From assembly GCA_947311845.1 (NCBI GenBank), contig CAMZMU010000055.1, forward strand, positions 18,662,877-18,726,876: a DNA stretch of 64,000 nt, read 5' to 3'. The position numbers were made by a program, and so were the translations under genes. Shown in pieces: positions 55,671 through 64,000 of the stretch. Under the pieces are notes generated by a model. It saw only the letters and a program-made list of their open reading frames with translations, searched no databases and was not told the origin of the DNA. The number at the start of each line of letters is the position of its first letter. Position 1 is the stretch's first letter. The DNA comes from Poa pratensis. Its lineage: Eukaryota; Streptophyta; Magnoliopsida; Poales; Poaceae.

Positions 55671-58522
55671 TTACTTCAGGAAGCAGCAGACTCGGTTGTA
55701 GCAGGTTCGGTGGCAGGAGCTTTGGTTGAAGGAACCTCGGGCGCGCGAGCCTCGGTTACAGGAGCTTCGGTTGGAGTAGATTCGGTTGCAGGGGGCTCGG
55801 TTGCAAGGATGGCTCAGATGGAGGAACTTCAGGGGTAACCTTGCGTGGAGAGCTTGAAGGCTGGGCAGATTCGGAGGTATCCGGATCAGCTGAGCTTGTT
55901 TAGTAATCTCTGCCGAATCAGTTGCTGGTATCTCCGAAGTCTGGGCCGGAGTTGCTTCGGTATTCTTAGCCGAGTCAGAAGCTGGGATCTTGATAGGAGC
56001 GTGTTCGGCAGAGTTAGCCGAATCATCAGACTCGCCCTCAGAATCGGCGTATTCTTCAGCGGAGGCGTCGTCCGATTCCTCTTCTTCAGTTTCTTCTCCA
56101 TCCGAGTAGACCGGAGCCTCCAGATCAAGATGCTTGGTGCGTGCAAATTCGGCCATGAAGTTGGCGGCTTCTTCACGGATCTTAATCCGGGTAGGGTCTG
56201 TAGCCCACGGAGAACCCTCGCGAAATGAGCGCACTTTGGCAAGATCAATTAGCTCATACCAGGACATGATGAATAGCAAAGCTGCGTCAGCACCAGCGCG
56301 GGCGGACGAAGACCTCCACTGCTGTAACCGGGTCATTGCTTGATCCAGGTCTCGGATCAGCTCCTCCACAGGCACAACTTGCCGCGCTTCAGGAAACAAG
56401 ATTCGGTGAGCCTTGAGACTTGCATTGAGCAGACCAATATGGGAATCCTTCAAAGGAGCAATCCGAGCCTTAAGTGCTGTAATATGATCTTCGATGTCCC
56501 ATGTCTCTGGTAGGGGAGCCTCGGTTAATTTAGCTCTCTCAGCTCGGGCGTTTCTCACAGCCTTGGCGGCTTGAAGCCGGATGCTAGTAAACTCTCCTAC
56601 AAACAAATAAGCTAATACTGAGTTCAGCGAGAAGGAACACAAGCATATGTATTGGTTAAGAGCAGAAAGAAAAGAGGAGATTCGGTGAACTTACGATCCA
56701 TGTCATCGTTAAGGCTAGCAAGTGCAGCAAGCCATTTCGCACTGGCCGCTTTGTGAGCACTCAGTTCTTCTTTAGCCGCTTTGACTTCGGCTTCAGATTC
56801 GGCAATGTTCGTTTGAATTTGCTTGTCCAGTTTGGCCCGCTCCGCAAGTCCGGCTTTGAAAGTATCCCGCTCCTTCTGGATTGTGTCTTTTTCACGCTTC
56901 AGCGTATCCCGCTCTCCTTTAACCTTGTTCTTCACTTTTTCAACTCGGTCAAGCTCTCGCTGGAGCCGAGTCACCTCTGATTTTTCCTCGGATAAAGCGC
57001 GCTTGTGCTCTTCTTCTTTCTTGTCCATTTCAAGACAGAGCCCATCAAAGGAAGTTTGGAGCTTCTGATGCTGATGGGCGAGCTGCTTAAAGAGCTTGCC
57101 GCGAGCGGTCATGGTTTCCTGAAAGAAAACAGGCAAATGGCGTCAAAAGAATCTCGGGGACTGGCCCGAGATTAACCGAATCAGTTGGAAAAGAGACTCG
57201 GGGACTGGAAGTCCCACGGTGTCCTCGGTTACGGCAACATTCATGATAAGTTTTTTAGAGATTCAAGCCGAATGACTTTCTTACTCGGAGGAGTATCAGT
57301 CGTTCGACCCGAATCTCGGGGACTGGGTATAGTACTATTTGATCATGTTGAAATAAAAGCAAGATTCGGAAAAATTTACCTCAAACACCCGGTTAGCTTC
57401 AGTGACCGAGGTCTGTACAGAGTGTAATGATTGAAACATCCGACTAGGCCCAGCCGGATGTGGCGCTGAAGTAGAGAAGTCTTTGGCGAGGTCAGCATCA
57501 TTCCAAGCTTCAATGAATTGCTTGGCGGACTCGAGCTTATCGCTGCTCGGAGGGCGGGATTCGACAGGGCCTGCCGAATCGAATCACTGATGGGTACCAG
57601 AAGTGTTCTTGCTAGCAACCACCTGCTTGTCCGAGGTGGCAGAAGTTGGGCCAGAGGCAATTTGAGTCGGCTTGGGTGGAGGTGATGCACCCGGGTCTGT
57701 CTCTGACGTTGCGGTTCTGTGGCTTCTCGGAAACTTGTTGTTGCTGTTGCTGCTTCTGCTTTTTCTTCTTCTGCTGTTCTTGGTTCAGCAGGGTTTGCGC
57801 TGCGGGAGTAGGGCGAGGATCCGGCTTAGGCAAGGACGTAGCCGATGTCTTGGCCTTTTCCTTCTCCAGCTCCTTGAGAGGGCGTGGCCAACTTGAATCT
57901 CGGATTGGAGCCGAGGTTTCCTCACTCTCCAAGTCAATAACCGGCTCTGAAATGGGAGTCGGCTGAGGAATATTGGCAGTTGTGACACGCATTGGTGAGG
58001 TGGCAGTTCGATCAGGAGACTGGGTTTCCATGACCGTATCCAGCGGAGGAATGGGAGAAGAGATGGATGAATGAGTCTGCGCGGTGATGAGGACATCACT
58101 GCATAAAGCAAAGCAAACAGTTAACTCGGATAGATATGACTCGGTTAACAGAGGAAGAAAGCAAATGAAGTTAAGTCAGTATTACCCCTTGGTGGTAGGC
58201 ATCGGCTTGACGCGATTCAACTTGGAGCCAGACTTCTTTATTCTCTTGGCTTTAGGGGAATCAGATCCGGGCGCGTCACTGCGTTTCCGAGATGTCCCTT
58301 CAGCATCTTGTTTGGCTGGAACACAAGGTGGTGACCATGAAATCGGAATAGCGTCGATGGGATCTAAGATCCTGCAATCATCATCTTCCTCGTCGGAGAT
58401 GTTGTGAATAGTTGATTGCTTACCCTTGCGGACTGGCTTGGCGCGCGGGATAGGCAGATAATCATCCGTATCCGGATCTTCTTCGTCCTCGCGCGGCGGG
58501 CTGAGATCCGGTCCCCATTCTT
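55671..58522 (-). pseudogene. antisense gene of E7, 5' truncated
   Basis: Counterpart of 12270-15119. It keeps the coiled-coil exon (57136-56690) and the C-terminal SSARAGADAA exon (about 56600-55880). The PF04195-like N-terminus, leader and promoter are lost at the rearrangement at 58522. Segment 57640-57750 differs from E2 much more than its surroundings. Confidence 0.75.
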
Positions 58523-58524
58523 CG

Positions 58525-58928
58525 CCACAATATCCACCATAGGAATTACATAGTTAGATCCATACTCATGCAAGGCACATCATATGGACTTCAACAATGA
58601 TCATACATAGAGAGATTGGATCAAGTTACCACTGTTGGAAATATGCCCTAGAGGCAATCATATTGATGATGCTATTTCCACATGTTTATGAATATCTGAC
58701 AAAAGAATAATTGTCATTCCGTCCCTTGAATAAACTATCATGATATTGGTTAATGAATACGTGATTCATTTGTGAAACCCATTATCTCTATGATGTTATT
58801 CTAAATAGGTTCCTGGTTAACAATCATATGAGGGAGACATATGATTTAGTGACTAGCACATGTATTGATGGATGATCATGTTTCACGGATCATTGACATG
58901 GAGATGTCGATCAATAATGTGGACTCAT
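58525..58928 (+). repeat. copy of the sequence flanking E2's 5' LTR
   Basis: Matches 3358-3760: end of the E1 LTR piece, ACCAC, the first 295 bp of the EL LTR, and CTCAT. One extra G near 58888 relative to 3711. Two bases (CG, 58523-58524) separate it from the E7 interior. Followed without a break by an LTR, exactly as at 3761. Confidence 0.93.
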
Positions 58929-60028
58929 TGTCGGGGGGCTGCCCCCGGGTAGGGCAAAGATGTGGTGTTAAGTGTTGCAAAGAGCTAGCCGGATCAACAT
59001 ATAGCCGGGTCACTTGGGCCGGATCTCTCGTGAGAGTCGGTTAGCACTTGATCAAGCTAAAGTGCGAGAAGATGCCAGAGAGGATCCGGTAAAGCTTAAC
59101 CGAATCAGAGGAAGGAAACCGGTTAAGTTAGCCGGGTTGGTCAGGAAGGACCCGGATAAGGTAATCCGGATATTGCACAAGGGCCAAGTAATGTCAGAAA
59201 GGTTCACGGGTCCTGCAGGTCTCCTGCCAGAGGCTGAGAAGACAGCCGGGTCAAGTCGCAGGTTTTCTGGGTCGCAAGGCCCTAGGCGCTGACTTGGCCA
59301 ATTCGGGAAAGAGGATACGACCGAGACCCGGGGGCTACGGCTGCCATTGCCCAAAGTGGCAAGATAGGCCTGCTAGGGACTTGACGGCCAGGTCAGGTCA
59401 CGGGATTCCTGGGAGCGCAGCAACCTAGGAGCTGACCCGGCCAATTCGGGAAAGAGGATATGACCGAGACCCGGTGGGCTACACCTGCCATTGCCCAAAG
59501 TGGCAAGATAGGCCTGCTAGGGCCTGACAGTCCGGCCGTTGGGTTGACAGGGGGCAGAGGCTTGTCCTGTTCCTCTTGTCCATGCCATTATCACTTCCAG
59601 CCAGGGGCAAAATGGTAATTCGGTTAGTGTATAAGTAAGCTACCAAATCCTCCAGTAGAGAGGACAAGGGAGAGAACGGCAAAAGAGAAAGGCATTATCC
59701 CCCCAAGCTCCATCTTCTTCTGAGAGCTCCCACCATTGTTCTTCATACAGCTCAAGGAGCACTCTGTACTTGTAACCACTTGAGATATAAAGAGAGTAGG
59801 CTAGTGCTGCAGTAGGGGTGTTACCTCCACAAGAGGGCCCGAAGCAGGGTACATCGTGGTGTTCTTTGCTTCTTCTTGGTTCTGCTTGTTCTTGTTTGTT
59901 CTTGCGAGTTCTTGGTTGTTCTCCATGCGTGCTTCGTGAGCGCGCAAACCCTCCCCGGATCCCCCAACGTCCTAGCGAGCCCACAACTTAAGCCATCCTA
60001 TGGCATCTGCCGTGACACCACCACGACA
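58929..60028 (+). repeat. 3' LTR of the E7 composite
   Basis: Full-length LTR (1100 bp) of the E2/E7 family. No PPT precedes it, because the preceding 404 bp derive from another locus. Confidence 0.93.
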
Positions 60029-61883
60029 CGTTGCCATCAGCGTCAGTGTTTTTCTTAAAGATCCATTTATTCTCGACGACCTTACGCCCTTCGGAATCTC
60101 CATCAAAGTCCATACTTTGTTGTCATACATGGATCCGATTTCGGATTTCATGGCTTCAAGCCATTTCTCGTACTCGGGTCCTTCCATCGCCTCTTTGTAG
60201 TTCGTAGGTTCGTCTTGTTCAATTAACATGACGCTGCAAACAAGATTGCCGTACCACTCAGGAGCGGTACGGGTTCTTCCAGACCTACGAGGTAAAATAG
60301 TCTCCTCGACATTTTCTCCCACTCCATCTGTTATGGAGGACGGTTCAGGAACAGCTTCCGTTGTGCCACTCGGAATTTCGAGTTCAGGATCAACTATCTC
60401 GTCAAGGTCTATTTTCCTCCCACTTACTCCTTTAGCGAGAAACTCTTTCTCAAGAAAGGTGCCATTCTTCATGACAAACGTTTTGCCCTCGGCTTGATTG
60501 TAGAAGGTATATCCTATGGTTTCCCGCAGATATCCTACAAAGACGACCTTCTCCGATTTCGGTTCGAGTTTGTCGGGCTGTAGTTTCTTAACGTACGCCT
60601 CACAACCCCAAACCTTCAGGAACGACAATTTAGGTTTCTTGCCATGCCATATCTCATACGGTGTCATTGCTATGGATTTGGATAGAGCCCTATTTAAAAT
60701 GAATGCGGCTGTTTCTAACGCATATCCCCAAAACAATACGGGCAAGTCGGTAAGAGACATCGTAGACCACACGCTATCTAATAAAGTACGATTATGTTGC
60801 TCGGACACACCGTTGCGTTGCGGTGTCCCGGCAGGCGTAAGCTGTGGCATAATTCCACAGGCCTTTAGATGTGTGCTAAACTCAAAACTTAAATACTCGC
60901 CACCACGATCGGATCGAAGGTGCTTGATTTTCTTGTTGAGTTGATTTTCAACCTCACTCTGAAATTCTTTGAACTTTTCAAACGTTTCAGACTTGTGTTT
61001 CATTAAATAGATATACCCGTATCTACTTAAATCATCAGTGAAGGTTACAAAATAACGATAAACCATTGTGTGTCGACACGCTCATTGGACCTTACACATC
61101 TGTATGTATAACTCCCAATAAGTCCGACGCCCGTTCTATAAAACCGTTGAATGGTGTCTTGGTCATTTTGCCCATAAGACATGGTTCACAAGTGTCAAGA
61201 GATCCAAAATCTAGTGACTCCAAAAGTCCATCGGAATGGAGTTTCTTCATGCACTTTATACCAATATGACCGAGACGGCAATGCCACATATACATGGCGG
61301 TATCATTACTAAGTCTAATCCTCTTGGCATCTACGTTATGGATGGAGTACTACTGTCGAGATTCAACAAGAATAAACCATTACTCTCACGAGCATTAACA
61401 TAAAAGATATCATTCATCGAAATAGCACAACCATTTGATACTGAATTGAACGAATATCCATCTTGCAACAAGCAAGATCCACTGATAATGTTTACACTCA
61501 AAGCCAGTACAAAATAACATTTATTTAAAACCAAAACTAATCCCGATGGTAGATATAGAGGGAGCGTGTCGACGGCCACCATGTCAACTTTTGATCCATT
61601 GCTGACGCGCATCGTCACCTCATCCTTCGCCAGGCGCCGTTTATTCCGCAACTCCACCTGTGAGTTACAAATATGAGCAACAAAACCGGTATCAAATACC
61701 CATGCATTACTCCGAGCGCTAGTAAGGTAAACATGTATAACATGTATATCAAATATACCTTTCTCTCTTCCGACAATCTTCCCGACCTTCTTGTCTTCCA
61801 CGTACTTGGGCAGTTGCGCTTCCAGTGACGTTTGAAATTGCAGAAGGGACACCTCTGGCCAGGCTTGACATCGACATCCATAG
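60029..61883 (-). pseudogene. gag-pol: Copia gag end, protease and integrase of E5
   Basis: Minus-strand order: zinc knuckle C-x2-C-x4-H-x4-C (about 61851-61806), protease with F-D-T-G (about 61726-61715), the GAG-pre-integrase segment with W-H-C-R-L-G-H (about 61285), integrase with D at 61033, D at 60910 and E at 60802 (D-D-35-E spacing), then a variable linker and the start of RT (KEAMEGPEYEKWLEAMKSE, about 60190-60130) up to the E7 junction. Small frame changes near 61325 and 61070 separate the ORFs. This is the oldest element here and the landing site of E1, E7 and E6. Confidence 0.92.
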
Positions 61884-62397
61884 TGTTGTGGGTTTGTCAC
61901 GTCACGTGTCATAGATGACTTCGTAGGTGTGGGATTACGCGAGTCAAGCATCTCCGAGCTTGGGATCGCAGGAACAAAGATCAACACAGATTTACCCAGG
62001 TTCGGCCCCCTCAATGTGAGGTAAAAGACCTACTTCCTGCCTACCCTAGATTGGTATTGATATGATAATCGAGGTGTTACAATGGAGGCGATCCGATCTG
62101 GTACTCGCCGTATGAGCTAGGGTTTAGGGCTTGATAGCTTGACCCGTCTAAGTCCTGCGAGTCCTCTTTATATACACAGAGGCTCGCTAGGTTACAAAGG
62201 AAACTTCCCCACAAGGAATACGTCCACAGAGGCCTACTCGGAGACTACTTGGTCTTCACGTCCTCCGGGATATGTCTTCTAGATCTTTCCCCTTATGGCG
62301 GTTCAATATTGGGCTTGCTCCCAAGTGGGCCTTTGTCCGTGCGAGTAAGTTAAGTCGCACTGGGCCGCGGGTTAATCCAGAAAGTATTCCCCCGACA
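61884..62397 (-). repeat. E6 3' LTR (514 bp)
   Basis: Clearly homologous to both E4 LTRs, including the TATA-like block (62166-62174) and the conserved CCGAACCTGGGTAAA segment (61989-62040). Confidence 0.93.
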
Positions 62398-62411
62398 TTA
62401 GCCCCCAAGTT

Positions 62412-62739
62412 TAGCTTGGATTTCGAGTGAAGGCTCCTTTGTCTTAACAAACCCCTGAGCCGCACACGTGAATTATCCCAGCTGAACTCCAATTTTTTAT
62501 TTCCAATCTGCGGCTTATAACTCTTCTTGGCGGCTCAAGAACGCGACTTATCCTGCCTTGACGGTTGATTTTCAGATCTAAACGTCTTCCGCGTCTGGGT
62601 TATTTATCTTGGCTCATCGTTTTCCCCAGCGTTCTGCATCAAGTCCTGCATTACGCATCCGCTACTCCTTTCCGCCGCCTCCAATCTCGCTTCTCGTACT
62701 CACAATCCTTCGGTGGATATCTCCATCGATCTGAGAAAA
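62412..62739 (+). promoter_or_regulatory. leader of the E6 antisense gene
   Basis: 328 bp between PPT and ATG, homologous to 36500-36787 in E4 from about 62500 onward. A TATA-like TTATTTATC lies near 62600 (36655 in E4). No longer ORF. Promoter role is inferred only from analogy with E2. Confidence 0.35.
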
Positions 62740-64000
62740 ATGTCTCGCCGCAAGTGCAACTGGGAAGGCTCGTGGGTCGACGAAGATTTCCTGGAATCCC
62801 TATCTGCACGGGGCCTTCTTCCGCCAAAAGATCAATGCGAATGGCGGGCGGCCGGTGAGGAGGTAATCCCCAATCCTCAACCAGGAGAAGTAGTGATTTT
62901 TGCGGAGCATGTTGAGCGCGGGTTCAAGCCCCCGGGCTCTCTCTTCTTCCGCTCCTTGATGCAGCGGTTAGGTCTCCGCTTCCATGATATTGGCCCTAAT
63001 TCGATGTTGCAAGTGAGCAACTTCCACGTCCTCTGCGAAGATTATCTGGGTATCCCGCCTTCAATAGATTTCTGGCTTGCTCTTTTCAATTGCAATAGTC
63101 AAAGGGAAACCACAGATGGTCCTTTTCTCCAATGCGGCGCCATTTCCTTCCAACGCCGTAGGGGTAGTATCTTCCCAAAACTAACTCTTGCCAAGAAAAT
63201 CAAGGAGTGGCAAAGGACATTCTTCTATTGTAAAAACACTTCTCCTGAGGGTGAAATTCCTTTCCTCTTTGGTCTCCTCTTCCCTTCGAGGCTACCGATG
63301 CTCTGTCTTCTAAACCTGATCCTTCTTCGTTGCCCTTTATCGAATCCCTTTAGACAAGGTGAGAGCGCTGACACTCCATGGTCTCACTGGATTAGATCTC
63401 ATATCTTGCTGGACTAAGTGGCGATTCAGCCTGTGAGTCGCCGCTCGCGACTTATGATGGATTTCACTTGTCATGCAAATGACGTCGATCGCACTTGCCC
63501 TGAAGATTGGGACAAAGGGGAGTGGATAAATTTCATTCGCCGAGTGACGGACGAGGATATTGACTCGTATGACAACGTCGGACTTGCTCCCTTCTGGGCT
63601 GAGCACAAGCCTTTTGTGGTAATGTTTACTTGTCACTGTTTCCTCGAAAATTCCTTCTCCAAAATTAATTATTTCTGACCTGAGCTCCTTTTCAGATCGA
63701 TCCCTATTTCTGGGTTCTTCCTCAGAGGACGTCGACTTGAACCAAGGAACCGCGCTGAGTCGTCAAAAAGCCGCAGCCTTTGGCGAAGATACAGTTATGC
63801 ACGAGGGTAGTGCTTCTGAAGAGGAACAACAAATGGCCGACGCTCTTTGTCCTCGACTCCAAATACACCTTTCCTGGAACTTCCTGAGGTGCCTCGCAGG
63901 TCCTCGAAACGTATTTTATGCCAGAGCTCAGAAGACCCACGCAGCCTGAGAAACGCGCAAAGCCTTGGCGCTACTGGTAGAAACAAGAGCTGCCAAATCT
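62740..64000 (+). CDS. antisense gene of E6, N-terminal part
   Basis: ATG at 62740. The first exon codes for the PF04195-like domain without interruption to about 63260 (ERGFKPPGSLFFRS, FHVLCEDYLG, RRRGSIFPKL), better preserved than in E4. A frame change near 63265 follows. The exon continues with FIRRVTDEDIDSYDNVGLAP to the donor at 63619. The intron is 63619-63695 (77 bp, GTAATG...TTTTCAG). The next exon starts IDPYFWVLP and is acidic. It runs off the window. The intron position equals that of E4. Confidence 0.7.

Larger units (their letters stand above)
47171..60028 (+). mobile_element. E7: near twin of E2 with rearranged 3' end
   Basis: 5' LTR 47171-48265, interior 48266-58522, then a 404-bp foreign segment (58525-58928) and an LTR (58929-60028). 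Compared with E2 the interior lacks the counterpart of 15120-17170, that is the 5' part of the antisense gene and the PPT. Both ends sit exactly on LTR termini, but the flanks (GCGAC at 47166-47170, CGTTG at 60029-60033) are not a TSD, and roughly 20 bp of the Copia target are missing. Confidence 0.85.
61884..64000 (-). mobile_element. E6: relative of E4, runs off the right edge
   Basis: 3' LTR 61884-62397 (starts TGTTGTGGGT on the plus strand, one change from E4), PPT TTAGCCCCCAAG on the plus strand at 62398-62409, then the antisense gene. Gag and the 5' LTR would lie beyond 64000. The left flank CATAG (61879-61883) is the presumed TSD. Confidence 0.9.

Noticed and set aside
58525..58928. 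Interpretation as an independent second EL insertion in E7
   Set aside because: It shares with 3358-3760 both the E1 LTR end and the CTCAT/LTR junction, and base variants specific to that locus (TCAACAATG rather than TCAAAAATG), so it is a copy of that locus.

Overview
This window reads as intergenic DNA of a large grass genome, most likely a Triticeae species (wheat, Aegilops, rye or barley group). Evidence: it consists of nested LTR retrotransposons with 5-bp target-site duplications (TSDs), plant-type primer-binding sites (PBSs) and polypurine tracts (PPTs), a Stowaway MITE, and LTR starts such as TGTTGGAAATATGCCCTAG that are typical of the tribe. I found no convincing host gene, tRNA, rRNA, CRISPR array or bacterial feature. 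Element names below (E0-E7, EL) are mine; I assign no published family names.

Layout, oldest to youngest. The deepest host is E5, a Copia element on the minus strand. Its RT is at 46647-47170 and its gag/protease/integrase at 60029-61883; the rest lies outside the window. E1, a non-autonomous minus-strand Gypsy-like element (3023-46646 in pieces), is inserted in the E5 RT. E1's left LTR is cut by E0 (1-3022, minus, gag and 5' LTR only) and by EL (3466-27497). E1's right LTR is cut by E3 (33077-46570). EL is a PPT-bearing, apparently non-coding element whose 5' LTR is cut by E2 (3761-18268), a 14.5-kb Tat-type Gypsy. EL's interior also carries a 1.49-kb LINE-like retroposon with a 16-bp TSD. 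E3 is non-coding with minisatellites and contains a Stowaway MITE and E4 (35971-43733, minus, gag plus protease only). E5 is also cut by E7 (47171-60028), a near twin of E2 with a rearranged 3' end, and by E6 (61884 to the end), a relative of E4.

How the genes work together: E2 and E7 carry gag, protease, RT, a degenerate RNase H, a second (archaeal-type) RNase H with a full D-E-D-D set, and integrase on the plus strand. On the opposite strand, E2, E7, E4 and E6 carry a spliced antisense gene of the 'putative gypsy type transposon' family (PF04195-like N-terminus, coiled coil, conserved C-terminal motif). In E2 this gene has a TATA box, a CT-rich leader and a 5'-UTR intron of its own, and it converges on pol.

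Most unusual signals: (1) the non-coding interior of EL is packed with short perfect hairpins whose 3-nt loops nearly always end in G; (2) the autonomous-looking antisense gene; (3) the 3' LTR of E7 is preceded by a 404-bp copy of the sequence flanking E2's 5' LTR, an ectopic-repair footprint or an assembly chimera; (4) E2 and E7 differ mainly by one-base indels, so many frameshifts here may be sequence errors.
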